A stretch of 64,000 nucleotides of DNA. Origin: Dipteronia dyeriana. Taxonomy: Eukaryota; Streptophyta; Magnoliopsida; Sapindales; Sapindaceae. Of the stretch, positions 1 through 12,168 are shown in pieces. Every line of letters starts with the position of its first letter. The first letter of the stretch is position 1. The notes beneath the pieces were generated by a model. It saw only the letters and a list, made by a program, of their open reading frames with translations, did not search any database and was not told where the DNA came from. Location: assembly GCA_032871835.1 (NCBI GenBank), contig CM065301.1:29830405-29894404 (forward strand), read 5' to 3'. The position numbers and the translations under genes are program-made.

Positions 1-2218
1 AAATAACATGTTTTGGAATATGCATGATTGGAAACTATCTCTATGTAGTTTGCATTCTAGTGTGAATTGTGTTTGTGTGTGTATATGTTTGTATAACATG
101 GATATTGAACTTGGATTAAGTCTTAAATCATTCTTGATTAAGTTTCGGTCATTTCGATTACTCATACTATTGATTTCAAGTTCTAAGTCAAAAGATACTA
201 CACTTTCAACTCATGTTGCATACATTGTCTTCGTATTCATATATCGAGTCGAATTATTATTTTCTGGGTTGAGTATCTTATATTTCCATGTCTGTATGAG
301 AGTTATGGTTCATAATCTACAAACGGTCGAAGAACGCGAGGGAGGCATGAGGGGAATGCACCATGGCCGAAGACCATGAAGGTGTGCAAGCACGAGATGG
401 CGCGTGGCCATCTCGGCCGCACAACCTTGCTGCCCTGAGATGCCCACGTGCCATATCGGGAGAGAAATATCAAATGAGGGCAAAATTTTCATTCTTGATT
501 TCTTCTTCCCACTCTTTAATAAACTCTTTCCCTCTCAAATTTCATTCTAAGAAGAAATTAAAAACAAGTGTGCATAAATTTTCTTTCTAAATTATCTCAC
601 CTTCCAAACACCATAACTTCTTCATTTGAACTCCGATTCGAATGTTTCAAAGTTGAAAGTGTTCATCTATTCATCCTCCATCTTTTCTCTAAAGGTTTGA
701 GTTAGTTTTTCTGTTGTTTTTGGTGTATAATCATACAACAACGGGACTGCACCTAAATCAACTAAGGTATTGATTTTCTCTCAAAGTTTTCTTTTTAAAC
801 TTGGTCAATTGCCTTGGGTTTTCTTCTTCTATATATATTTGTATAATGTGAGTGTTTTGATTTGAATTTTGAATACTTTCAAAGCTAGATTGAATTTAAA
901 TTGAAATCATACATGTTGAGTTAAGTTTTGATTTTGCCTATGTTATCACATGTTTGGGATTGTATTGTGCTAGCTTTGATTCTATGACTATTTGATGATC
1001 TTTGATTGATTTATTTTGAGAAAAATAGTTCCTCACATGTATTAGGCTCTATTGGCTGGATTTCACACATAATACATGTACTTATGTTCTTTTGAGTTAT
1101 TCATGTGATTTGTTGAATCTATTATTAGGAATATGCTCTAGAACTTTAGCTTAAATCTAATTGACTTTGTCATATGATTTTAGCATGTTTTAGGTTTGTG
1201 TGATTTAAACTTGATCTTGTGATTTGTTGATCATATCTTGTGATTCAAGTTTAGATATATGCATGTATCTAGATTGTGATTAATGTTGAACATATCTTAT
1301 ATGATCTAGATTGATTATACATGCATGTTTGACTAGAAAATATTTGTTTTTTGCATTCATGCTCATGTCTAGTATTTTCCATAGGATGTGTTGATCATAG
1401 CATTCTATATTGCGTGCTTGTTTACGTTTTGCATTCATGATCACCTAGATGCCTTATCAGAAGGATGTCTTGACAATAGGTGTGAGACCTATGGTGTTGA
1501 GCAAGAAGTCTTGGCAAGGGGCGTGAGGCCTTGGATTGTCGAGCAAGGAAGTCTTGGCTAGGGTCGTGAGGATCCGGATAGTCGAGCAAGAAGTCTTGCC
1601 TAGAGTTGGGAGAACTAAGATAGGTGAATGAGAAAGTCTTGACTAGAGTCGTGAGGACTTAGTTGAGCAAGAAGTCTTGCCTTGGGTCATGAGGATCCGG
1701 ATAAGGTGAGCGAGGAAGTCTTGACAAGAGGTGTGAGGCCTCGGATTGTTGAGCACAGGGTGACAACTTCTAGAGTAGGATAGGAGGGTAGTTTCTAGGT
1801 GAAGAGGTCACTTGAGAGATTGTACTTGTCTTATCTACTAGTGGATTTTGTTTGCCAGTGACTGCTAGCCCGTGGATGTTTTCTCTTTGGAGGTTTACCA
1901 CGTTATATCTTGTGTCAACTTTTCTCTGTCCTTATCTTTCTAATATTTGTATTGTGGATAGAACTCTTTATGTATGTTGACTTCCTTTCTATAATATAGA
2001 TTGTGTATGTGTTACAATTACTTGTTTGTGTCACACTTTGCTTGTGTTTATATATTGATTAATTTTTTTTAATTAATTTTTTTATTGTGATACAAGCATT
2101 CTAGAGGGACAAACTTTTGTTTGTTTATAAGGGAGTTGAAAAAAGTGTCTAACCTATTCACCCCCCCCCCCCCCCCCTCTAGATTAGCCTTGAGCATTTA
2201 ACTGTGTTTGTATTTTCA
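1..2218 (+). repeat. Partial LTR A (family 1, SIRE/Maximus-like copia)
   Basis: This aligns along its length with the 5' LTR at 49336-51973 and the 3' LTR at 57330-59922 of element N. By that alignment the window opens about 358 bases inside the LTR. It ends at the TTTTCA terminus, preceded by a long poly-C tract (about 2161-2177). No primer binding site follows; the next bases (GCTTA...) belong to another LTR in the opposite orientation. It is therefore a solo LTR or the 3' LTR of an element lying mostly outside the window, inserted into the 3' LTR of element H. A short open frame near its start is not supported as a gene. Confidence 0.9.
1455..1765 (+). repeat. Tandem repeat block inside LTR A
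   Basis: Imperfect units of roughly 50-55 bases repeat five to six times. Each carries a core like AGCAAGAAGTCTTG followed by a GTGAGGATCCGGATAG-like segment. Equivalent blocks lie at about 51180-51490 and 59155-59460, and in reverse at about 21880-22040 and 26700-26960. The block is a fixed part of the family-1 LTR downstream of its TATA-like region. Confidence 0.8.
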
Positions 2219-3305
2219 GCTTATCTAGAGATATAAAGATGGCAACAAACAACACTCCTAGATATCAATACTCCTAGATATCAATATCTAAGTGCAAAGC
2301 AAAAAAAAATTAGCTAGAGGTCGAAATGGTTCTAAATGCCAGCTATAAATAATGAGCAATCTTAACCAACACAAAGTGAATAAAATATATTAGAAACTAA
2401 ATTAAGCAAGGAGTCATGCATTTAATCAAGAAAATAAATGCTAAGCCTAAGCAAGATGAACATATAAATGAAACAAAGAGTTCTAGGGCATGTTCAAGTT
2501 ATCTAGTTATGAAACCAAAAAAGACCCAAGATTATATGATGCTCGAATGATGCTAGATGCTAATGGGATTATGTTTGGTTGAGTAAAAATTGGTTCTTGG
2601 GAGTCTCTCTCTCTCTTAAAAATCATTTTCTCTCACTAGGGTTAAATTTTGGACTCAAACCAACAAGCAATGCAGAAGACAACGTATATATATGAGGCCA
2701 AAGTAATCCTACGTCATTTTGAAAAGTTACAATTTAAAATAGTCAGAAATTACGCAAGCTCAGGTTTTGCGCATGTAAAGGAGCCTCTCACCGAGGTATA
2801 AAAAATGCAGCAGAGAGACTACATTGGTTAGTGTGCAGGTATGGACCCGTACACTGAGAAAAGCAGAACCAGTATAAGAACTACAATGGTCAGTGCACGG
2901 GAAAAGCTTGTGCACAGAGTCCCATCTAAGAGGACATTCAACGCGCTAAAAAGAAGCACGCCAACATGCGGACGCAGATGTTTTTGATCAAACATCTGGA
3001 AATGAATTACAAAGAACACAACCACACTTAGAGCTAAAAACAAGTTGCACGTGTGGGAAATGTAAATGAAGTACACATAAAGGAATGAAACACAAATGCA
3101 AGATTATCAAGGCATGCAAGAAGTAGTTAGTGTGTGCAGCTACATCTCTTTAAAGAGTAAAGAGCAAGTGATATTCCTTTGGAGTGCTCTTGAGCTTGAG
3201 GTCTTGAGTATGTCATTGAATCTTGATCACAAATAATGAGACCTAAACTACCCTTACAAGTAAATCGACAATGTGGCTTGTCAATAAAATAAGTCATTCA
3301 AAATA
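2219..3305 (-). repeat. Truncated 3' LTR of element H
   Basis: Read on the minus strand this resembles the J-type LTRs, with a conserved run near the LTR start (around 3120-3300) that matches 6660-6846 and 18900-19096. It carries GTGTGTGCA and TCTTTAAAGAG-like blocks and a GC-richer palindromic stretch at about 2780-2960. The low-coordinate end is cut by LTR A at 2218/2219. The polypurine-tract side is also damaged, because the LTR passes directly into 3' untranslated sequence. Its position below the RNase H at 3592-4548 makes it the 3' LTR of element H. Confidence 0.7.
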
Positions 3306-3591
3306 TAAGGAACTTACTTTGTTCATGGAGATAATTTATAGGTCATTCAAATGTAATTCCAAAAGAATAATATACCAAGTAAAATTAATAAGTTTGATCC
3401 AAATCAGAACATGCATTGAAAAAGAAGCAACATGTCACACTTACTATCAATTTAGCATATATAATAGCACAACCTAAACTTCTCATGGAATTATAAAAGA
3501 GCATAAACTATATTAAAGTTCTAGCAACTTAAAGTACGTAAGTTTTCTCTCTTTGCTTGAGCTCCCCTCATGGGGTCAAATCCAAACCAAA
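3306..3591 (-). other. 3' untranslated region of element H
   Basis: Non-coding. It aligns with 35460-35740, the 3' untranslated region of element J, including the shared run around TCATGGAGATAATT and the C-rich block just after the RNase H stop. About 450 bases present in J next to the polypurine tract are absent here. Confidence 0.65.
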
Positions 3592-4375
3592 TCAATCCAT
3601 ATAACAAATCCCAATAGATCTACTAAGTGTTATAAACGTAGTTGAATCTATAGACTTGGAAATAAATCAGCTAGTTGATCATTAGTTCCAACATGTTCAA
3701 GTACAATGTATTTGTTTTCAACTAGCTCCCTAATAAAGTGATGTTGAATGTCTATATGCTTTTTCCTTAAGTGTTGTATTGGATTACTGAAAATATTAAT
3801 TACACTCAAAGTAACACAATAAAGGGTTACTGTACCTTGATCAAAGTCGTAGTCCAAAAGAATTTTCTTCATCCATAAAAGTTGCATGGAATCACTTCTC
3901 ATGGCAATGTACTCTGCCTCGGCTGTGGACGAAGAGATAGATTTTTTCATTTTGCAAAACCAAGAAAGAAGGTTGTTCCCAAGGAAGAAGCAATCGTCCA
4001 ATGTACTCTTCTATCATCAAAATTTTGTGTCCAAACAGCATCACTAAATCCAACCTATTTAGCACTAATGTCAAAAGAGTACCATATCCTACAGTTGGAT
4101 TTCCCATTCACATTTGAATATTCTTTTCAATATGAAAAGATGGGAATCCTTGGGATTTTCTCGTTACCTAACATACACACCCACACTAAATACTATATTA
4201 GGTCTAACTGTATACAAGTAAAGCAAACTACCAATCATGCCACGATATAAACTTTGGTCTACACTCTTGCCACTAGCATCCTTACTTAGCTTTAAAGTGG
4301 CATTAATGGGTTTGTCACAATGTTTGGCATTCTTAAGGCCAAACTTCTTCACTAGGTTCTTTGCTTATTTGGCTT

Positions 4376-4431
<56 letters not shown>

Positions 4432-4548
4432 ATCATGCATTTGCTGATTTCAAACCTATGAAATAGTTTAATTCCCCTACCATACTCATCTCAAACTCAT
4501 AAGACATGATGTCAACAAACTGTTGGACTTTTGACTCATTAGTGGAAC
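3592..4548 (-). pseudogene. Element H: RT C-terminus and RNase H (decayed)
   Basis: The minus strand encodes the copia RT thumb/connection (YFIGL-like, then KKFGLKNAKHCDKP and the MIGSLLYL motif near 4180-4200). RNase H follows, with the motifs GNNLLSWF, TAEAEYIA, LLWMKKIL, HIDIQHHFIREL and ADLF. Compared with element J, the catalytic-region CDNMSAIN sequence has become CVTLSVIN and LFTKP has become LFPSL. Frameshifts, stops and an AT microsatellite break the frame. The reading frame ends at 3592-3594. The upstream half of the RT lies at 6847-7646 on the far side of solo LTR I. Confidence 0.85.
4379..4428. repeat. (AT)25 microsatellite
   Basis: An uninterrupted dinucleotide run within the RT coding remnant of element H. 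At the equivalent point in J (around 36520) the sequence is AGATATGAAAATCCC, so the run probably grew from a short AGATAT seed and displaced coding sequence. Confidence 0.95.
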
Positions 4549-6846
4549 TGAAAGTTTCCTAATAAATGCGTGTCTATAAACCTATAGGGCGGGGGGAGGG
4601 GGGGTGATTACCAATTTTTCTTGATTGTCAATATTCAAAATTCACCCAAAAAAACAAACATACACATCAAGTGTAAAGTGCGGAAATATAAACAACACAA
4701 GATGTATACGTGGAAACCCTCCAAATGGAAAAAATCACAGGCTGTTAAGTATTGCCACACTCGATCGTAGAAATCCACTATATGAGAAAAGGTTACACCC
4801 TCAAGTGATTCTCGGACTCTCACTCTTAACAACCTCAGGCTATGGACACCTCCACTCACCACTCTTGGTTCAGTCCCTAGTGATATCCCCTAATACACTA
4901 CTCTTGGCTTGAACGCCTTCTACTCTACCCCTATGACCTTTTACACTAGATACCCAACCAATTGCTTGACAACCTACCCTTGGTTGCAAGACTAGAATTG
5001 CTTGTGCAACTTCACCTAGGAGTCATAAGACTTTGACTCATTGAAGAGAATTAAAAGTCTAAGTGTGAACATGTAAATGATGCTTAATGCAGATTATGTT
5101 AGACAACACAAAATGCTCAAGTAGGAGTTTGTAGAAACAAATCCAAGTTGTCAAATGTCTAAATGCAAAGCAAAAAGACTTAGCTAGATGTTATCAATGA
5201 CAACAATCCTAGCTATCACAAACAATCACAATGAATCAACAAATATGATTACAATGTATTCAACATATACTTAGCATATACTCATGTGACAAAGCCTATA
5301 GCCACACAATAAATGCAAGTCTGAGACCAATGTCTACCAATAACAAAGTCAATTAGTTGTGTAGAGATTTTCTGACAAACTAATTGTCACACAAACGTCA
5401 CATAAACATTAAAAAGCTTAACAAGTTGATTAATGAACAATCTATCAACCTAGTCAACAATAAATCACACAAGAATGTTTATGACCTAGCTTTTAGGCAA
5501 AAATGACCTAATCAATTAAGCTATCAAAATACAAACCCAATCACGTCATAATTCAACAATAATATGCATTCAAAAATGAACTCTTGGAGTTTAAGAACAA
5601 TAATAAAAGATAACAGTTTGTTCTTACTTACCAAGTCAAGAATGATAAGAACCCATGTCTAAAGATGATCAATAATGCATAAAGGATGATGGGTTTTGGG
5701 TTTGGAGAATTAAAGAAAAACTTGAAGCTTTCTCTCTCCCATGGATGCTCTCTCAGTCATAAAATGTGTTCATTGAGCTCACAAAACGATTTGGGAAAGA
5801 AGAGAACATATATATAGAAGCCCTATACAAAACGATATCGTTTTGGACTTGAAAAACAAAGTCCTGTCACGACTGTTGCGTGTGCCGCGGCCTAGGCAAC
5901 TATCTAGACCACGGTATATGCAGCATGGCATGGCTGGAAATTACTGCTGCCTAGGTCACTGGCTAGGCATGTGCACCAAAAGCGGTCTAGACCGCGGTAC
6001 ACGCCTGACAACACAACAACTTGAGCTTCAAGCGATCCAAATCATGACCAAACGACATCCAAACATTTTGTATAATATACCGTTGGAAAGGTATGGAAGT
6101 ATAATTTCTACAAAAATTTAAATTACATGATTTGGATGTTTGTAGAAAAGGTTATGGTCATTTTAGTGACCAAAGGTCAGAAACAGACAACAACAGAGAT
6201 GCCCTATTTTTGTGGTCACTTTGGATATTTTAAAACCAATCCAAACGGTCATGAAATATAACGAATAATATACCGTTGGAAAGGTATGGGTGTCTAGTTT
6301 ATAAAAAAAAATTAAAACTCATTTTGAAGTATTGCATAAAAATAAATGGTCTCAAGACTATACATAGGTCATTTTTTAAAAACATTTAAATCATTGAAAT
6401 TCATTCTTTTGAAACTAGACATCTTACTCCATATAACCAAAACAAGAGAAGGATAAAACCTTCTCAAATGGTCACTCAATATGTTAGGACAAGCACACCA
6501 TCATGCAAGCATGGACGTTTCCGATCAAACAACGGAAAACGAATAAAACACACAATAACCATACTTAAGACTAAGAATGAAGTGCAAGTGTGATTGTGAG
6601 TAAGGATGCACAAATATAAACAATATCAACACAAATGCAAGATTAGGAAAACATGCATGAGGTGTGTGTGTGTGTGCACCTAAACTCTTCAAGAGGAAAA
6701 GTCAAGTGAATATACCTTTTGCTCTTGAAGTCATGGAGATGCTTGGAAGCTTGCCAATGAGGACCTAAGCTATCCATTACACAATCATCCCCAATGTGGT
6801 ATAGTTTGTCATAAAATAAGTCAATCATAAAATCAAGGTCCTTACA
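4549..6846 (-). mobile_element. Solo LTR I inserted in RT of element H
   Basis: On the minus strand it starts TGTAAGG and ends CTTTCA, and it contains no internal coding region. Flanking 5 bp target duplications are GGAAC (4544-4548) and AGAAC (6847-6851), one mismatch. The RT frame resumes on either side exactly there, just after the YIDD motif. Near the LTR end is a G/C tract (about 4589-4604) next to the GTGATTA sequence that corresponds to GTGAATAG in related LTRs. A GC-rich palindromic segment occupies about 5865-6005, next to a TATA-like run (about 5808-5816). It is related to the J and H LTRs but is a distinct family. Confidence 0.88.
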
Positions 6847-7646
6847 AGAACGAAACACTATGTCATCAATATAGATTTAAGCTATAAAGATCTCATCCTT
6901 TTTGCTCTTGATGAAAAGTGTTTTATCGAAACACCCTCTAGAGTAATCATTGTCGATGAAAAATTGAGTGTGGCGTTCATACAAAGCCCTCAGTGCTTGG
7001 TTCAATCCTTATAATACCTTCTTGAGGTGATAGATGTGAGTAGGGTGGTGAGGATCTATAAACCTCTTAGGTTACTCAACAAACATTTCCTTTTTTAAGT
7101 AACCATTGAAGAAGGCACTCTCAACACAACATCTATTTGAAAGAGTTTAAACTTACAAGTGCAAGAAATGGACAAGAGTAGCCTAATAGACTCTAAAAGG
7201 GCAACCGGAGGAAAAGTCTCCCTAAAGTCAATACTCTAAACTTGAGAGTATCCTTGTTGTAAAAGTCTTGCCTTGTTCGTACAATATTACCTAACTCTTT
7301 TGACTTGTTCCTAAACACTCACTTGGTGCCTATAAAATTAGTGTCCTTGGGTCTAGGAATAAGAGTCCAAACAACTTTTTTGTCAAATTGATTTAGCTCT
7401 TTTTGTATGGTAAGAACCCAAAACTCATCACATAAGGCCTCATCAACCTTCTTGAACTCAATTTGTGAGGTGTAACAAGTATTGCTAATTTAATTAGCCA
7501 TTTGATGCCTAGTCCTAACACTTCTATTAACAAATCCAATGATATCATCTTTGTTATAGAGATGTCTATCCCAAAGAACGGATTCTATAGAGTCCAATGG
7601 TGGACCTATATCAAGAGGTTGATGACCTCTTCATCTTTGTTTGACT
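6847..7646 (-). pseudogene. Element H: integrase C-terminus and RT N-terminal half (decayed)
   Basis: The minus strand shows the copia linker motif SVRTRHQMAN (near 7500), then EELNQF-like sequence, an FIGTK.VFRNK motif (near 7320-7350), and the RT palm with IYIDDIVF (near 6857-6876). It carries many stops. The codon just before IYIDD is TAA at 6877-6879, the same codon that is TAA in element J. Upstream sequence continues at 12169 beyond a 4.5 kb insertion; downstream sequence continues at 4548. Confidence 0.8.
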
Positions 7647-7989
7647 AAATCCAAATATTAAATGGCACTTTTTAGAGGTGATATTTTAAGATTATCACTA
7701 TTTTAATAAGTTATATTCAAAAGGCACAAAAAATAGGCTTTTTCCAAAAATACCCCCACATTACTTCCACGTTAGCTATTTAGAATTTAGTTTATTTCAT
7801 TTTATAGTTTTACTTTTCAATTTATAGTGGGAGAGTTGTGAGTAGAGTGAGAAAGTAGAGTGAGAAAGTTTTGCTCAAATATCAGCAAAAATAAGAATGG
7901 CGATGGTGGCTGTGACAGCGACAGTGGACCACCAAGACGACGTAAAACATGACCAACGACTGTAGCGAGTATCGATATCGATCAAAAAT

Positions 7990-8247
7990 GAGGCATGCCC
8001 TCAAAAGTCTTGGAAACATTCAGAGGTTTTGGAAAGCATTCAAAAATCTCGGATAAAAGTCTCGAAAAATTTATGGAAAGTCTCGGAAAGCATTCAAAAG
8101 TCTCTAATAAAAGTCTTAGACATAAGTCTCGGATGATTTATGGAAAGTTTCGGAAAGCATACAAAAGTCTCGACAAGCATATAAAGTCAAGGAAGGTTTA
8201 TGTAAAGTCTCGAAAAGCATACAAATGTCTTGAAAAGCATTCAAAAG
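7990..8247. repeat. Tandem array, left part (split by hAT)
   Basis: Imperfect units of about 55-62 bases are built from AAAGTCTCGGAAAGCAT and TTATGGAAAGTCTCG modules. The array reads open in one frame only because the unit lacks stops, giving a lysine/serine-rich periodic peptide. It resumes after the hAT at 11707. I regard it as non-coding satellite-like DNA carried by the Mutator-like insertion. Confidence 0.8.
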
Positions 8248-11200
8248 TAGGGGTGGGCAGGGAATCGATTCCAATTGATTTGTCATGATCCAAGATCAGA
8301 TCCGATCAGATTGGATCAGAGAACTTACAATCCCATCTGATCCAATTTTATAACGGGATCCAACCCGATCCGATCCGATCCGATTACTATTAGATCCGAT
8401 CCTATGGATCGAATTAATATAAAATTGTTCTTAATATATAAAAAAATATTATCTGAAAGAAATAAAGTCAAGTAAATACTTCAAACATTACTAATTAATT
8501 CAAATAAAATTAACATTAAAAAAATACATAACATAGCTTGTAAATTTATATAGTTCAACAAGTTTATAATCCTTAAACATCAGCTCCTACTAAAATCATC
8601 CAAATGTTCAAAATATTTAATAAAATCATCCAAACAACATCAATAGTTCAACACAAGTTGTTGAATTTTCTTCTAAAGAAACATGTGAAACAACACAATA
8701 CCCAGACTTTGCTACCCAAAAAAAGGTAAGAAATAACAACCAATTTCTGCAAAAGAATAAAATAAAAAATAATAATAAAAGAAGTAATGTAATAAAGAAC
8801 ATAACGAAATTTAAGTTGAGTTAGATTTGTATTACATGTTTCCAGTGTCTCTACATGTTATTGTCCTTTAACATCTTGCTTAATCCAAAGAAAGGTATTT
8901 AACATCACCAAGAATTTCTACAAATCAAAAACAATAAAATAAAATAAAAAGTTAATAAGTAAAAACAGTTAATTTAATAAAGAACAATAATCGAACTGAA
9001 GTTAGATTTATATTACCTGTTTCATGTTCTTCCATGCTATTCACCATCTTACCAAGACTAATTTGTGAAGAAGAATCCAACCAATATTTGTTGCATATAA
9101 GTGCTTCTACTGTCCTTGGAGACAATGAACTTCGAAATGAATCAAGAATGCATCCACTGATACTAAATGCTGATTTAGAGGCTACCATTGAGACAAATAT
9201 TGCAAAAATATCTCGTGCAACATAAGATAAAATCTTATATTTAGGAGACTTGATCTTCCATCAACATAAGATATCAAAGTTTTCATCATTTGGATTTTCA
9301 CAAGATTCCATCAAATATTGATCCACCTCTGTCTTGTTATCCACACCATCATTTTCTTTGACAAGTTTCATATAACCAGAATCGAACAAAGAATCAGCAT
9401 CAATCTCACCATCTTCAGCCGACATATCATTTGTAGTGTGGATACTATCAACAGCTTCCACATTTGGAAAGTAAATTACTTTATATTGATAATATATTTC
9501 ATTCAAAGTACTTTTCTACTTGTCATTTCATTTGCTCTGTCTTCAATCCACAACAAAGCAAAACAATATCTAAAAAGTCGTTGCATGTGGCAAGGATCAA
9601 GAAGTACAACTATAAATAGAAAAGGATTAATCACCTGATAATTTTCCTAATATTTATCATATTTCATCCTTATATTTTCAGCCATATGCTTCCAAAAAAA
9701 TTCTTTACTATCACACCAATTCTTCAAGTGTGAATGAACCATACTCAAATGATGCAAAAAATGTATTGGAAGTCACAAATAAATATCCTGGAAATTTCAA
9801 AGTAGCAACAAAAAACACCTTCAGAAACTTAATAAAACAACGAGCTATTCCCAATCCATGGATGTTGGATCCCCCTTGTCCTCACCCAAACAAAAATCAA
9901 GAAAATATTGAGTATCATGATCTTCTAACCTTTCAAATGCTTTTTGAAACTTTTCAGCACTCTCTAACATCAAGTAAGTTGAGTTCCATCTAGTTGGGAC
10001 ATCTAAGTAAAGAGGTTTCTTTGAGGAAATTTTCTCCCTCTCCGCACAACTCTTAAACTTGTATAGCCTAGCCGGAGAACCTCTAACATATCTCACAACA
10101 TTATGAATTTTACTAATTGATTCATGATAATCTTTTAAACCTTCTATAACGATGAGATTTAAAATATGTGCAGAACATCTTAAAAGCATGTGGTCAGCAT
10201 TCATAATTGCCCCATTCCAACTATAAACAATCTTAGACAAGTATAAAATAGCATCATTGTTAGATCTTGCATTATCAGCAGTTACAGTTAAAACCCTCTC
10301 TATGCCCCGTGACTTTAGACATGTCTCTAATGCCTTGCCAATTGTATTACCTTTATGGCTAGAAATTGGACAAAAATTCAAGATTTTCTTTTGCAATTTC
10401 CAGTTGCTATCAACAAAATGTGCAGTTAGACACATATAATTAATATTCAGAATTGGTGTCCATGTGTCTGTTGTGAGACAAAATCTTTGTTGGTTCCTAA
10501 TAAAAAAGTCCTTTAACTTTTTTTTTCATCTACATAAAGTAGCAAAGCATCACGTGGAATAGTTGCTCTACATGGGACATGAAATCTGGGTTCAAAAACA
10601 CCAAGCATGTACTTAAATCCCTTCCCCTCAACAGTTTTAAACGAAGCCTCATCAAGCAAAACAAACCTAGCAAGCACTTCCCTACATTTCTCTTCATTAT
10701 AACTAGTATAAATGAGTTTGCCCTCATCTTGTTCTGTTTTTTATTGCATAAATAATTGTTTTTGCTTTAAGTCTCATTTTGAAAACAAATTTACTGCATC
10801 TATAATTCAGATGAGCCAGCATATTAGAGGTTCCATTTTTTTTCTTACCACATGCATATACTTTACCACAATGTCGACATTTTGATTTGGGCTTTTTTGG
10901 GTCACTACCCAATTGTATAAAATAATTTCAAGCCCATGAAGAATTCTTTGTCCCATTATCTAAGGCTTTAGGTTCTTTATCAAGCATATCAACATTATGA
11001 GGAATTGAATCAAGACTATTAGTACTTTCAATAATTGGTGGCTCGCTTGTATTTAATGGAGTGACAATTTTTTGACAATAAAATGGAGTAGTCATCTACA
11101 CAAAAACATATAATATTATATCATCATTAAAAATTATACATAGTAAATTAAAAAGTATACAAAGTAAGAACTAACAAATATAGAAATAATATAAACAAGT

Positions 11201-11698
11201 TGAATAACTCAAAGTCTCAAACATAGAAATAATTGAGATTAATTAATAATATAATACATATCGAGTAATTGCAGATGAATAAGTTGTGATGTACCGGTGT
11301 CAATGAAGAATAATTGAATAAATGACAAATAGAAGAAAGTGGATTCATTGGACTATCGGCGGCTGTGTAGAGAAAAAAGAAAAGTAGTAAACCTAAAAAG
11401 CTAAACTAGTAACATTGTCATGTCGTTATGTTTCCTGGAATATATGGTCTTTGTTGTCTTTTTTTTTGGTAGTGTGGGTCTTGCTTTGTTTTGGGCTTTA
11501 AAATAATTTCTAATATTATAGGCGGAATGGCGGATTTTCAAACGGAAATCCAAGATCCGATCCGATCCGATCCAATGGATTTTAGAATTTAGGATCCGAT
11601 CTGATCCAATCATCCCCTCGGATCTGATCCAATCCAATGGATCCTATTGGATTGGATTGGATTTGATCCTGCATTGGAATTGATCCTACACACCCCTA
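8248..11698 (-). mobile_element. hAT transposon with 8 bp target duplication
   Basis: The termini are TAGGGGTG (8248) and CACCCCTA (ending 11698), flanked by perfect 8 bp duplications TTCAAAAG at 8240-8247 and 11699-11706. Subterminal regions on both sides are dense in GATCCGATCCGATC and related direct and inverted copies (8280-8410, 11540-11670), as in other hAT elements. It carries a decayed ricesleeper-like transposase on the minus strand. It inserted into the tandem array of the Mutator-like element, so it is younger than that insertion. Confidence 0.93.
8950..10915 (-). pseudogene. hAT transposase (BED finger, catalytic core, dimerisation domain)
   Basis: Three recognisable parts occur in order on the minus strand. 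First is a BED-type zinc finger at about 10912-10790 (CRHCGKVYAC... NMLAHLNYRC). The RNase H-like catalytic core of the Ac/Tam3/ricesleeper type lies at 10435-9845, with TVTADNARSNNDAI, RCSAHILNLIV and DVPTRWNSTY motifs. The C-terminal hAT dimerisation domain is at about 9290-9060, with VASKSAFSISG and LDSFRSSLSPRTVEALIC. Family members are about 650-700 residues in one frame. Here frameshifts and stops separate the segments, including a TAA near 9261 where the family has Glu/Trp-rich sequence. It is a dead copy of a once autonomous transposase. Confidence 0.9.
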
Positions 11699-11706
11699 TT
11701 CAAAAG

Positions 11707-11825
11707 TCTTAGATAAAAGTCTCAAAAGATTTATGGAAAGTCTCGAAAAGCATACAATAGCCTCGGATAAAAGTTTTAGAAGGTTTATGGAAAGTCTCGG
11801 AAAGCATAAAAAAGTCTAGGAACTA
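11707..11825. repeat. Tandem array, right part
   Basis: This continues the 7990-8247 array, with modules AAAGTCTCGAAAAGCATAC and TTTATGGAAAGTCTCGG. The 8 bp duplication at 11699-11706 joins the two halves seamlessly, which confirms that the array pre-dates the hAT. Confidence 0.8.
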
Positions 11826-12168
11826 AGTTATTGTTCATCTTCTTCTCCACTCGAAAATCTCAACCCTCAAGTACGTCAGCGTACCGCCACTAAACTAAGA
11901 CAATGAAGATGCATTGATAATGTTACGAAGTTGGTTTTGTTTGAGTTGGGAATAACTATGCAGTGCTTTAACTTTTAAAGTTAGAGAGAGAAGTAGACCT
12001 CAGACAACATAAAAGTAAGAGAAAAGTTAAATTCAAAAAAATAATAAAAAAATATGGAAAGTATGGGTTAGAAATCACTTACTTTGGTGCCTTTTAATGA
12101 GAAGTTACTAAAGTGGTGTCCTTCGTGCAACACCAACTCAAAAAATTACCAAAACCCCCTATTTCCTC

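Larger units (their letters stand above)
7647..12168. mobile_element. Mutator-like insertion with 9-10 bp target duplication
   Basis: TTGTTTGACT occurs at 7637-7646 and again at 12169-12178, exactly where the pol sequence of element H is interrupted. A 9-10 bp duplication fits a Mutator-like element. Terminal inverted repeats are weak: both ends share only scattered matches (an AAAT...GG...TTTTT pattern). No transposase of its own was recognised. The interior holds a short GC-richer leader (about 7890-7975), a tandem repeat array, and a later hAT insertion. Without the hAT it would be about 1.06 kb, the size of a non-autonomous element. The family assignment is an inference from duplication length alone. 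Confidence 0.55.

Noticed and set aside
7995..8288. 97-codon lysine/serine-rich frame
   Set aside because: It is the translation of a short tandem repeat without stops and is interrupted by the hAT end; no evidence of a gene.
9318..9638. 106-codon plus-strand frame
   Set aside because: Antisense to the hAT transposase region, with no domain of its own.
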